Assembly (NCBI GenBank): GCA_018819305.1 | Contig: JAHJQO010000040.1 | Span: forward strand, 1 to 44,319 | DNA length: 44,319 nucleotides | Direction: 5' to 3' | DNA from: Nanobdellota archaeon | Lineage (GTDB): Archaea > Nanobdellota > Nanobdellia > Woesearchaeales > SM23-78 | In this document: piece after piece, positions 33,619 through 41,841 of the stretch | How positions within the stretch are numbered: position 1 is the stretch's first letter | Layout: every line of letters starts with the position of its first letter | Program-made: the position numbers and the translations under genes | The notes under the pieces: model-generated | The model's database searches: none | The model's input: only the letters and a program-made list of their open reading frames with translations | What the model was told of the DNA's origin: nothing

Positions 33619-34686
33619 ATGTTGCTTAATGTATTTAATAAGAATAATGGAAATAATAAAGAAGATAATATTTTCAAAAACAAGAAAATATTAGTTACGG
33701 GAGGGGCGGGTTCTATAGGTTTCAGACTTGTAAAAGAACTTATGCGCTATAATCCTGAAGTTATCAGGGTGCTGGATACTGATGAAAGCAGATTGTTCTA
33801 CCTCGAAAACCAGTTAAGCAATGACAAGATTTTCAGATTCCTGTTGGGAGATGTCAGGGACAAGGATAGGGTTATAAGGGCAATGGAAGGAATTGACATT
33901 GTTTTTCACCTGGCTGCCTTAAAGCATGTGAAAACTTGTGAATATGATCCTCTTGAAGCAGTTAAAACCAATATCATGGGCGCTCAAAACATTATAGAAG
34001 CTGCACTGAAAAATAATGTGGAAAAAGTCATATTTACAAGCAGTGACAAAGCTTCCTCACCAAACAATACCATGGGTGCGACCAAACTGCTTGCAGAAAA
34101 ACTGTTTAACGCAGCCAACTACACGCGCGGAACTGCACGCACTGTTTTTGCTTCTGTAAGATTTGGAAATGTTATGGGTAGCAGGGGCTCGGTGATTCCC
34201 TTATTTAAACACCAGATAGCAAAAGGAGGACCTATTACATTAACAAACCCAAACCTAACCAGATATATGATGTCTTTATCAGATGCTGTAAGGCTTATAA
34301 TAAAATGCACTCATCTTACTAAAAAAGGCGGTGGTTCTTTTATACTAAAAATGCCTGTTGTAAAAGTCGGTGATTTAGCAAAAATATTAATTGAACATCA
34401 TGCACCCAAATGCAATGTTGATATTGACAAGGTTAAAACAAAAGTTATAGGTCTTAAGCCAGGAGAAGCCAGCTATGAAGAACTTATGGGTGATGAAGAA
34501 AGAAGAATTGCCATTGAAAAAGAAGATATGTTTATTATTCCATCATATCTTGAAATGCATAGAGTGGGAATCGAAAGTATGGGAGACGATATAATTAAAG
34601 ATAAAAAAGGTTATGATTCGAGATACGAGACACCGATGAGTTATGAGGAGCTGAAGAGTCTCCTTAAAAAAGAAAGAATAATCTAA
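33619..34686 (+). CDS. pseB: UDP-GlcNAc 4,6-dehydratase, PseB/FlaA1-like (Ser-Met-Lys type)
   Basis: An extended SDR expected to dehydrate UDP-GlcNAc at C4-C6, the first step to pseudaminic- or legionaminic-type acids. The cofactor motif LVTGGAGSIGFRLV starts at about residue 22. FHLAALKHVKTCEYDPLEAV and TSSDKASSPNN (Asp143, Lys144) are hallmarks of this family. The catalytic triad Tyr is Met152 in MGATK (Lys156), as in WbpM-type enzymes. VRFGNVMGSRGSVIPLF and PNLTRYMMSLSDAV complete the match. Length is 355 aa. It opens an operon with the PseC-like aminotransferase 60 bases on. Inverting or retaining outcome at C5 cannot be told by eye. Confidence 0.9.
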   Translation: MLLNVFNKNNGNNKEDNIFKNKKILVTGGAGSIGFRLVKELMRYNPEVIRVLDTDESRLFYLENQLSNDKIFRFLLGDVRDKDRVIRAMEGIDIVFHLAALKHVKTCEYDPLEAVKTNIMGAQNIIEAALKNNVEKVIFTSSDKASSPNNTMGATKLLAEKLFNAANYTRGTARTVFASVRFGNVMGSRGSVIPLFKHQIAKGGPITLTNPNLTRYMMSLSDAVRLIIKCTHLTKKGGGSFILKMPVVKVGDLAKILIEHHAPKCNVDIDKVKTKVIGLKPGEASYEELMGDEERRIAIEKEDMFIIPSYLEMHRVGIESMGDDIIKDKKGYDSRYETPMSYEELKSLLKKERII

Positions 34687-34749
34687 ATATTTTTAACTGT
34701 CACAAGCATACCATCAATAAAGAGGGTGAGATATAAGTCTCTATTAAAA

Positions 34750-35913
34750 ATGAAATCTAAATTAAAATCTTATGGGCGACAGAGCATAGATGAAGAAGAT
34801 ATCAAAGCAGTCAGTGATGTTTTAAGAAGCGATTTTCTTACAACCGGACCGAAAGTAGCTGAGTTTGAGCAGAAATTTGCCAATTATGTCAGATCCAAAT
34901 ATGCTGTTGCCGTTTCCAGCGGTACTGCCGCATTGCACGTCGCCTGTTTGGCTGCTGGGTTGAAAGAAAATGATGAACTCATAACAACACCTATGACATT
35001 TGCAGCTTCTGCCAATTGCGCTCTTTACTGCGGAGCCAAACCAGTGTTTGTTGATATACATCCTGAGACAGGATTGATTGATGAGACTAAAATTGAGAAC
35101 AAGATAACCAAACAAACCAAGATCATCATTCCAGTTCATTATTCAGGACTCTCATGTGAGATGGAGAAAATAAGAAAGATTGCAAAAAAGCACAGATTGA
35201 TAATCATAGAGGACGCCTGCCATGCTCTGGGTGCCAAATATAAGAAGTCCAAGATAGGGGATTGCAGATATTCTGACATGGCTGTCTTCAGTTTCCACCC
35301 TGTGAAGCATATCACGACTGGCGAGGGCGGAATGATAACCACCAATTCGAAAGAGCTGTATGAAAAACTTAAGGTGTTCCGTAATCACGGAATTGTAAGG
35401 GAACCCAAAAAACTCATAAGCCGAAATGAGGGACCTTGGTACTATGAGATGCAAGAACTGGGATTCAACTACAGAATCACTGACTTTCAATGCGCACTTG
35501 GTCTAAGCCAGTTAAAGAAGGTTGATGGTTTCATCAATAAAAGAAGAGAAATTGCTAAGAGGTATAATGACGCATTCGGAAATCAGCAGGACCTTGAAAT
35601 CATCCGGGAAAAGGAAGAACAATTTAATTCATACCATTTATACATAATAAAGACTTCGAGCAGAAAAAACAGACTTCTGCTTTTTGAACGTCTTAAAGAG
35701 AAAGGAATATCATGCCAAGTTCATTACATCCCTGTTTATTGGCATCCTCATTATCAAAAGTTAGGATATAAGAAGGGTGCGTGCCCAAATGCAGAGAATT
35801 TTTATAATCAAATCATCTCAATACCTATGTATCCTACCTTAAATAGGAAGGAGCAAGAATTTGTAATAAAAACAATAAAAAAATCAATAAAAGAGGCTGA
35901 AGAATCAAGATGA
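34750..35913 (+). CDS. pseC: PseC-like UDP-4-keto-6-deoxy-sugar aminotransferase
   Basis: A DegT-family PLP enzyme closely matching PseC/LegC. The opening YGRQSIDEEDIKAVSDVL, then FLTTGPKVAEFE, is characteristic. SSGTAALHVA binds the cofactor, IIEDACHALGAKYK follows, and Lys186 in FSFHPVKHITTGEGG is the Schiff-base lysine. LGFNYRITDFQCALGLSQL is also PseC-like. The frame extends to a GTG at 34726, but the ATG at 34750 puts the family motif right at the N-terminus, so I use it (387 aa). It aminates C4 of the product of the preceding dehydratase. Its stop overlaps the neuB start by 4 bases. Confidence 0.92.
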   Translation: MKSKLKSYGRQSIDEEDIKAVSDVLRSDFLTTGPKVAEFEQKFANYVRSKYAVAVSSGTAALHVACLAAGLKENDELITTPMTFAASANCALYCGAKPVFVDIHPETGLIDETKIENKITKQTKIIIPVHYSGLSCEMEKIRKIAKKHRLIIIEDACHALGAKYKKSKIGDCRYSDMAVFSFHPVKHITTGEGGMITTNSKELYEKLKVFRNHGIVREPKKLISRNEGPWYYEMQELGFNYRITDFQCALGLSQLKKVDGFINKRREIAKRYNDAFGNQQDLEIIREKEEQFNSYHLYIIKTSSRKNRLLLFERLKEKGISCQVHYIPVYWHPHYQKLGYKKGACPNAENFYNQIISIPMYPTLNRKEQEFVIKTIKKSIKEAEESR

Positions 35914-36929
35914 AAACAATAAAAATAAATAGCATAACTGTAGGGGAAGGACATCCTGTGTTCGTAATAGCAGAAGCTGGTGTCAATCATAATGGGAATT
36001 TTGATGCAGCCTACAAGATGGTTAAGGTAGCCAAAGACGCTGGCGCAGATGCAGTGACATTTCAGCACATCGTAGCAGAAAAACTTAATTCAAAAAACGT
36101 GAAATCGAAATTTACCAATGCTGATTGGAATAAATGGGAATTAAGCGCGCCTCAACTAAAGAAGCTTTGCGATTACGCCAAAAGCCTGGGATTGCAGTAT
36201 TCCATCTGCGTCATAGACGAGGAAAGCTTGGATTTGGTGGTGAGCTACGGCATATCTTTCATAAAAATCGTCTCTGGAGATATGACAGACCTTCCATTCT
36301 TGAAGTATTGTGCAAGAACTAAACTACCAATTTTTATGTCTACAGGCGGTTCTACAATAGACGAAGTCAGGGATGCTGTTCACGCAATCGAGAGCAAAGG
36401 GAACGCCAGCATCGTTTTATATCATACAAACTCAAGTTATCCAACTCCGCCTGATGAGGTTAATCTCCGAATATTGGAAACATTGAACAATGAATTTGAC
36501 TACCCTGTTGGATTCTGCGATCACACAGTCGAGGTTATGACATCAGTTGTTGCTGCTGCTAAAGGTGCATGCGTTATTGAGAAGCATTTTACGCTTGATC
36601 GCAGTAAGAAAGCACCTGACTTTGAAGTGTCCCTTGAGCCTTCTGAGCTCAAGCAGATGATTCATGAAATAAGATTCATCGAACAAGTGCTTGGAACGCC
36701 TGAGCGGAGGCTGCTTGAGTGTGAAAGGGAATGCATAAAATTCTCAAGAAGAAGCATTGCCTCAAGAACACGAATCCCTGCTGGCTCAGTAATCACAGAA
36801 AAGATGCTGGCATTCAGGAGACCTGGAACAGGAATACAGCCAAAAGACGCTGATAAAATAATTGGTAAAAAAGCAAAGATAGATATTGATGAAAATGTGC
36901 TAATCGAGACGCACATGTTGAGTGAATGA
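35910..36929 (+). CDS. neuB: NeuB-type nonulosonic acid synthase, copy 1
   Basis: A PEP-condensing synthase that makes a nine-carbon acid from a six-carbon amino sugar. The TIM barrel starts with VFVIAEAGVNHNGN. KIVSGDMTDLPFL, STGGSTIDEV, SSYPTPPDEVNLR, FCDHTVE and EKHFTLDR follow. The SAF/antifreeze-like domain is at about 275-339 (RSIASRTRIPAGSVIT). Length is 339 aa. It departs from typical NeuB at places near the substrate: VTFQ (Thr50) instead of KFQ, HTNSSYP instead of HC(T)SSYP, and APDF instead of GPDH. It may therefore use a different sugar. It overlaps both neighbours by 4 bases. Confidence 0.9.
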   Translation: MKTIKINSITVGEGHPVFVIAEAGVNHNGNFDAAYKMVKVAKDAGADAVTFQHIVAEKLNSKNVKSKFTNADWNKWELSAPQLKKLCDYAKSLGLQYSICVIDEESLDLVVSYGISFIKIVSGDMTDLPFLKYCARTKLPIFMSTGGSTIDEVRDAVHAIESKGNASIVLYHTNSSYPTPPDEVNLRILETLNNEFDYPVGFCDHTVEVMTSVVAAAKGACVIEKHFTLDRSKKAPDFEVSLEPSELKQMIHEIRFIEQVLGTPERRLLECERECIKFSRRSIASRTRIPAGSVITEKMLAFRRPGTGIQPKDADKIIGKKAKIDIDENVLIETHMLSE

Positions 36930-37693
36930 TAATGACCACCCACTTAATTCATTGCTTTACTGTTGCAGAATCCAAAAGGCTGATAGCAAAGGCTATTGCG
37001 AAGCTACTTCACCCCGAATTAGGAAAAAGAATGATTGCAATCGCCCGAGGAACAACTTGCGGATATGTCTGTGAAGAGATGCTAGGCAGAAGCATTGATA
37101 AAACATCATATGTCATTGGTCATGTCTCTCCTGAAAAAACAGACAGCTCAAAAGTTCTTAATAAGAGCATTGTCAAAGATGTTGTTTTGAAAAATGGCTC
37201 TCAGGTTGATATGACTGTTGTTAATTCAGTTAATGATATGGTGGAAGGAGATATTTTTATTAAAGGAGGAAACTGCTTGAACTATGGTGAAAGAATCGCA
37301 GGCATTCTCGTGGGAAGCCTGCAGGGCGGAACTATAGGTGCAGTCCTGCCCACAATAGAGAAAAAGAAGATTCGCCTAATAATACCCATTGGCCTTGAGA
37401 AGAGCTGCAGCGAACCTGTTGAAAGAATTTCAGCTAAGCTTAATGCGGGTGCTATTTACAAAGGTCAGCCGCTTCGAATGGTGCCTGTTAAAGGTGAAAT
37501 CATAACTGAGATAGAGGCTCTTAAAATCTTAATGGGTGTTCATGCAATTCAAATAGGTGCGGGTGGAATAGGAGGCGCTGAGGGCGGGGTTATGCTTTAC
37601 ATCGAGGGAACTCCAGGTCAGATTAAAAAAGCTGCTGATTTGATCCACGGCATACAAATGGAAAAACCGTTTGTAAATTTAGGAGGTAATTAA
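36926..37693 (+). CDS. Unrecognised 255-aa protein inside the nonulosonic-acid operon
   Basis: I do not recognise this family with confidence. It begins with THLIHCFTVAESKRLIAKAI, and IAIARGTTCGYVCEEMLG near residue 38 resembles a nucleotide- or phosphate-contacting loop. The middle has VNSVNDMVEGDIFIKGGNCLNY and a Gly-rich LVGSLQGGTIGAVLP. The C-terminus carries IQIGAGGIGGAEGGVMLYIEG. There is no signal peptide or membrane helix, so it is probably a soluble enzyme. It overlaps neuB-1 by 4 bases, and the aldo/keto reductase starts one base after it, so it is fully embedded in the operon. It is a candidate for a missing step such as acyl transfer or precursor supply; this is only inference. 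Confidence 0.75.
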   Translation: MIMTTHLIHCFTVAESKRLIAKAIAKLLHPELGKRMIAIARGTTCGYVCEEMLGRSIDKTSYVIGHVSPEKTDSSKVLNKSIVKDVVLKNGSQVDMTVVNSVNDMVEGDIFIKGGNCLNYGERIAGILVGSLQGGTIGAVLPTIEKKKIRLIIPIGLEKSCSEPVERISAKLNAGAIYKGQPLRMVPVKGEIITEIEALKILMGVHAIQIGAGGIGGAEGGVMLYIEGTPGQIKKAADLIHGIQMEKPFVNLGGN

Positions 37694-37694
37694 T

Positions 37695-38558
37695 TTGAAG
37701 CTTATTCTGGGAACTGTGCAATTCGGACTGAATTATGGAATAAACAACCCTACAGGTAAGATACCAAAGGAAGATGTATTTGAAATACTGGATTACGCCC
37801 ACAAACACAGTATTAATACCTTGGATACTGCCCACTCATACGGTGAAAGCGAGCAAGTAATTGGTGAGTTCATGCATAAAAAAAAAGCAAATTTTAACAT
37901 CATTTCAAAGTTTTCGCCTGATGTGGGCGGCGTAGAGCTGTGTTTTCAGGATTCTTTGAGAAGGCTTAATTCTAATAAAATGTACTGCTATCTTGTTCAT
38001 GATGTTAAATCTCTTATCAAAGATCCTGCTCTGTGGCTAAAAATGATTGACCTGAAAAAAAGAGGCCTGGTTGAAAAAATAGGTTTCTCAGTTTCTAATC
38101 CTGAAGACTTGGAATGCGTTATGAAGAATAATGTGAAGTTCGATATTATCCAATTGCCATACAGTGTTTTTGACCAAAGATTCACTGATTTTTTCCCTTA
38201 CTTAAAAGAAAACGAAGTTGAGATACACGCCAGATCAGTGTTTCTCCAGGGTCTTTTCTTCAAGAATCCTTCTGAACTTACTGGCAAACTAGTCAAGATT
38301 AAGGATAAGCTGCTGTTGCTAAGACAGATTTCCAAACAACATAATCTAAGCATTTCTGCGGTGTGCATAAATTTTGCAGCACTCAATGAGAACATCTCAA
38401 AGATAATCATAGGAGTAAACAGCCTGAATGATTTGAAAGAGAACATTGAAGCCTTAAAAAACATTGACCAGGTTAAGAATATTCACGATGAACTATTAAC
38501 TCTCAGAGAAGATGATGCAAACATCGTCTTTCCTGTAAATTGGAAGGAAACAGCATGA
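37695..38558 (+). CDS. Aldo/keto reductase
   Basis: An NAD(P)H-dependent TIM-barrel reductase, 287 aa. The catalytic tetrad is visible: Asp44 and Tyr49 in LDTAHSYGESE, Lys72 in IISKFS and His102 in YLVHDV. The start is TTG at 37695, with a perfect AGGAGGT ribosome site in the preceding bases (37681-37687). Aldo/keto reductases recur beside neuB and spsF genes in bacterial surface-sugar clusters. It would reduce a keto-sugar intermediate, possibly before or after the class III aminotransferase step. The sugar is not predictable. Confidence 0.9.
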   Translation: MKLILGTVQFGLNYGINNPTGKIPKEDVFEILDYAHKHSINTLDTAHSYGESEQVIGEFMHKKKANFNIISKFSPDVGGVELCFQDSLRRLNSNKMYCYLVHDVKSLIKDPALWLKMIDLKKRGLVEKIGFSVSNPEDLECVMKNNVKFDIIQLPYSVFDQRFTDFFPYLKENEVEIHARSVFLQGLFFKNPSELTGKLVKIKDKLLLLRQISKQHNLSISAVCINFAALNENISKIIIGVNSLNDLKENIEALKNIDQVKNIHDELLTLREDDANIVFPVNWKETA

Positions 38559-38594
38559 GCTGCTTTTTAATCATCCTTTTGCCAAGGTGAGATT

Positions 38595-39695
38595 ATGAAA
38601 AAAAATGTATTTGTAAAATCTGCAAAAATAAAAATAGGGGATAAATTAATTGGTGATGGCGAGCCGTGCTTTATAATTGCTGAGATTGGATGTAATCATG
38701 ACGGAAAACTTGAACAGGCCAAGAAAATGATTGACATGGCTGTTGAAGCTAAATGCGACGCAGCTAAATTCCAGTCATTCAGTGCAAATAAGCTATTTAA
38801 TGAACATTATGATGGATACAAAGAAGGATGGATTGAAATGCTCAAGTCCCTGGAAGTATCAAAAGAATGGCATAAAATACTTTCTGATTATTGTAAAGGA
38901 AAAAAAATTATTTTTATGTCCAGTATCTGCGATGAAGAAAAAGTTGACTGGCTGGATGATGTAGATGTTCCTGTTTTCAAAGTTCCTTCGTATGAACTCA
39001 CACATCTTCCGCTTCTTAAATATGCAGCAAAAAAGAAAAAACCATTTATTTTATCAACTGGAATTGCCGTGGAAAAAGAAATCCAGGAGACTCTCGATTT
39101 CCTTAAAGAACAAGGAATTGATGAAGTCGCTATCATGCATTGTGTTTCTGCATATCCCGGAAATATAGACGATCTGAATCTTAAGACAATTCCTTTTTAT
39201 AAAGAAAAATTCGGAATTCCTGTTGGCTTGTCTGACCATCACACCTGGATATACAGCGGAGTTGTTGCTGTAGCTTTAGGAGCTAATCTTGTGGAAAGAC
39301 ATATTACGCTGGACAAAAAATTGCCAGGACCTGACCATCATTTTGCCATGGATCCTAAAGAACTTAAAGAATGGGTTCAGGAAATCAGGAACACAGAGAA
39401 AGCAATGGGAAAAATCAAAAGAGAACCTGCAAAAGGTGAAAAACAGGAGACTAAGTGGAGAAGATCTTTATGGGCAAAAGAAGATATTGCAAAAGGAACT
39501 ACTTTGTCAGAAAAAAACATTATGATTGTCAGACCTTCACCTAAAGGTTCGCTTGTTCCAAAAGAAATCTATAATGTTACAGGAAAAAAAGCTTTTGAAA
39601 ATATCAAAAAAGGAGAAAACATATGTTTAGATGATAACGGAAATATTGTAGTTAACAAGAACAAAGTAGTCATGGGTGTAATTGAGGATGACTGA
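38595..39695 (+). CDS. neuB: NeuB-type nonulosonic acid synthase, copy 2
   Basis: A second, diverged NeuB-like synthase of 366 aa. FIIAEIGCNHDGKLEQAK opens the barrel, and DAAKFQSFSANKL retains the Lys (58) lost in copy 1. KVPSYELTHLPLLKYA, LSTGIAVEKE, SAYPGNIDDLNL, LSDHH and ERHITLD with GPDHHFAMDP follow, then a SAF-like domain from about residue 285 (RRSLWAKEDIAKGTT). AAGGTGAGATT precedes the ATG. The last residues overlap the cytidylyltransferase gene. Having two unlike synthases suggests two nine-carbon acids, or one with altered specificity. Confidence 0.92.
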   Translation: MKKNVFVKSAKIKIGDKLIGDGEPCFIIAEIGCNHDGKLEQAKKMIDMAVEAKCDAAKFQSFSANKLFNEHYDGYKEGWIEMLKSLEVSKEWHKILSDYCKGKKIIFMSSICDEEKVDWLDDVDVPVFKVPSYELTHLPLLKYAAKKKKPFILSTGIAVEKEIQETLDFLKEQGIDEVAIMHCVSAYPGNIDDLNLKTIPFYKEKFGIPVGLSDHHTWIYSGVVAVALGANLVERHITLDKKLPGPDHHFAMDPKELKEWVQEIRNTEKAMGKIKREPAKGEKQETKWRRSLWAKEDIAKGTTLSEKNIMIVRPSPKGSLVPKEIYNVTGKKAFENIKKGENICLDDNGNIVVNKNKVVMGVIEDD

Positions 39696-40488
39696 ACTAA
39701 CTGATAAAAAGTCAGCCAGAGTGGTTGCCTTTATCCAAGCCAGGATGGGCTCAACTAGGCTGCCTGGGAAAGTTCTGATGCCTTTATTGGAAAAACCAAT
39801 GTTATCATATATTGTTGAAAGATTAAAAAAAGCAGAGTTAGTGGATGAAATTGTGGTTGCAACTTCTGAAAGACCTGAAAATGATAAAATAAGGGAATTT
39901 TGCAAAAAAAACAGCATCTCTTGCTTTTCAGGGAGTGAAGATAATGTTTTAGATAGGTTCTATAAAGCTGCAAAAGAAAATCATGCTGATATTGTTATAA
40001 GGGTTACAGGGGACTGTCCTCTTATTGACCCTCAGCTTGTTGGAAAATTAGTCAAGTTCTTTTTAGAGAATGAATATGAATACATAAGCCTGGCCACAGG
40101 AGCTGGAGTGGCAAATGAAGAATTCAAAGGATGTCGATTTCCTGATGGAACTGACACAGAAGTGTTTAACTTTGAAGTATTAGAAATAGCATGGAAAGAA
40201 GCAAAAGAAGCATTAGAAACAGAACATGTCACTCCTTTTATTTGGAAAAGACCTGAAAGATTCAAATTATATTCATATAAGAGTGATGTTGATTACTCAC
40301 AGATGAGATGGGTTGTTGACAATAAAGAAGATTTTGAATTCATTGAAGCAATTTACAAAGCGTTGTATCCTAAAAACCCGAATTTTGGAATGAATGACGT
40401 ACTTGATTTTTTGAAAAGAAACCCCATTCTCCTAGAAAAAAATAAACATTTTGTTGGTAGTGAAGGTTATGAAGAGTTTTGGAAATAA
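39688..40488 (+). CDS. SpsF-like cytidylyltransferase (CMP-nonulosonate synthetase type)
   Basis: A GT-A-like nucleotidyltransferase of 267 aa. FIQARMGSTRLPGKVL is the nucleotide-binding signature of the SpsF/CMP-KDO synthetase group. IVVATSERPEND, VLDRFYKAA and VIRVTGDCPLIDP (metal Asp) follow, as does MRWVVDNKEDFEFI, also typical of SpsF. It is expected to activate the acid made by NeuB with CTP. An in-frame TTG at 39682 exists; I use the ATG at 39688, which overlaps the neuB-2 stop by 8 bases. It is the only such enzyme in the window although two NeuB copies are present. Confidence 0.87.
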   Translation: MTELTDKKSARVVAFIQARMGSTRLPGKVLMPLLEKPMLSYIVERLKKAELVDEIVVATSERPENDKIREFCKKNSISCFSGSEDNVLDRFYKAAKENHADIVIRVTGDCPLIDPQLVGKLVKFFLENEYEYISLATGAGVANEEFKGCRFPDGTDTEVFNFEVLEIAWKEAKEALETEHVTPFIWKRPERFKLYSYKSDVDYSQMRWVVDNKEDFEFIEAIYKALYPKNPNFGMNDVLDFLKRNPILLEKNKHFVGSEGYEEFWK

Positions 40489-40507
40489 AATAAAGGTGAT
40501 GATTAAT

Positions 40508-41839
40508 ATGAAATATGAAATAAAAAAAGGAAAAGGACAGGAATTATGGAAAAAAGCAAAAAAACTTATTCCTGGCGGAACCCAGTTGCTAAGTAAGCGT
40601 TCAGAAATGTTTCTGCCTGATAACTGGCCGTCTTTTTATGATCATGCAAAAGGAGTGGAGATTTGGGATTTAGACGGCAACAAATACATTGACATGAGTT
40701 TAATGGGAGTTAGTGCATGTACTTTAGGTTATGCTGATGATGATGTTAACAAGTCTGTAAAAGCTGTTATTGACAAAGGCTCTGCAGCCACACTTAATCC
40801 TCCTGAAGATGTTGAACTTGCAGAACTTCTTATTAAGATTCATCCTTGGGCAGGCATGGTGAGATATTCTCGTACTGGTGGAGAAGCAGTAGCTATTGCC
40901 ATTAGAATTGCAAGGACACATACAAAAAAAGACAAGATTGCTTTTTGCGGCTACCACGGATGGCATGACTGGTACTTAGCAAGTAATTTAGCTGATGATT
41001 CAAATCTAGATGGAAACTTAATGCCAGGTCTTGAGCCTCGAGGAGTGCCAAGACAATTGACAAATACAACCATTCCATTTGAATATAACAATATTGATTC
41101 CTTGAAAAAGCTTTTTGAAAAACACAAAGGAGAAATAGGAGTTATCATTATGGAACCCTTGAGACATAGTGGTCCAGAAAATGATTTTTTGAAAAAAGTC
41201 AGAGAAGAGGCTGATAAACAAGGAGCAGTGCTTATTTTTGATGAGATTTCTTCTGCATGGAAACAAAATGTTGGCGGTGTGCATCTATTGTTGGGTGTCA
41301 ATCCTGATATTGCTGTTTTTTCAAAAGCAATCAGTAATGGATTTCCTATGGGAGTTGTCCTCGGAACTTCAAAGGTCATGGACTCTGCTCAAGATACATT
41401 CATAAGCAGCACTCAGTGGACTGAACGTATTGGACCAACAGCAGCCATAGCTACAATAAAGAAAATGCAAGAGAAAAATGTGCCTGCTCATTTGAAGAAG
41501 ATTGGAACTTTGATTGGCGACGGCTGGGCAAAATATGCAAAAAAGCATGGTATTAAACTCAAAATACTCGGTCCTGAAGCTTTAGTTACTTTTGCTTTGG
41601 AATATGAAAACAAGCTTGAAATCCTGACACTATACAATCAAGAAATGCTAAAAAGAGGTTATCTTACATCAGACCATGTATTTGTAAGCCTTGCGCACAC
41701 AGAAAAGCATGTAAAAGAGTTCCTTGAAAAAGTTGACGAAGTTTTTGAAATCATTGGAAAAGCAATCAAGGATAAAAAAGTAAAAGATTTACTTGAAGGA
41801 CCTGTAGTGCACAGAGGTTTTAAGAGGCTGGTCTGGTAA
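40508..41839 (+). CDS. Class III aminotransferase (glutamate-1-semialdehyde aminomutase-like)
   Basis: A PLP enzyme of 443 aa related to GSA aminomutase. LIPGGTQLLSKRSEMF is the family start, GGEAVAIAIRIART binds cofactor phosphate, GYHGWHDWYLASN is a GSA-like motif, LIFDEISSAWK holds the PLP Asp, and Lys273 in VFSKAISNG is the Schiff-base lysine. The frame is open from 40451, overlapping the spsF-like gene, but AAGGTGATGATT just before the ATG at 40508 marks the real start. In the company of SpsF and PseG it most likely aminates a sugar and has no role in heme synthesis; genes like it are known from spore-coat and O-antigen loci. Confidence 0.9.
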   Translation: MKYEIKKGKGQELWKKAKKLIPGGTQLLSKRSEMFLPDNWPSFYDHAKGVEIWDLDGNKYIDMSLMGVSACTLGYADDDVNKSVKAVIDKGSAATLNPPEDVELAELLIKIHPWAGMVRYSRTGGEAVAIAIRIARTHTKKDKIAFCGYHGWHDWYLASNLADDSNLDGNLMPGLEPRGVPRQLTNTTIPFEYNNIDSLKKLFEKHKGEIGVIIMEPLRHSGPENDFLKKVREEADKQGAVLIFDEISSAWKQNVGGVHLLLGVNPDIAVFSKAISNGFPMGVVLGTSKVMDSAQDTFISSTQWTERIGPTAAIATIKKMQEKNVPAHLKKIGTLIGDGWAKYAKKHGIKLKILGPEALVTFALEYENKLEILTLYNQEMLKRGYLTSDHVFVSLAHTEKHVKEFLEKVDEVFEIIGKAIKDKKVKDLLEGPVVHRGFKRLVW

Positions 41840-41841
41840 AG

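Noticed and set aside
35910-39695. Reading the NeuB-like genes as DAHP or KDO8P synthases
   Set aside because: Both carry a C-terminal SAF domain and NeuB-type EKHFTLD/ERHITLD and SSYP/SAYP motifs, which those enzymes lack.
40508-41839. HemL (heme biosynthesis) for the class III aminotransferase
   Set aside because: No other tetrapyrrole gene is near, and it lies between SpsF-like and PseG-like genes. A sugar aminotransferase role fits better.
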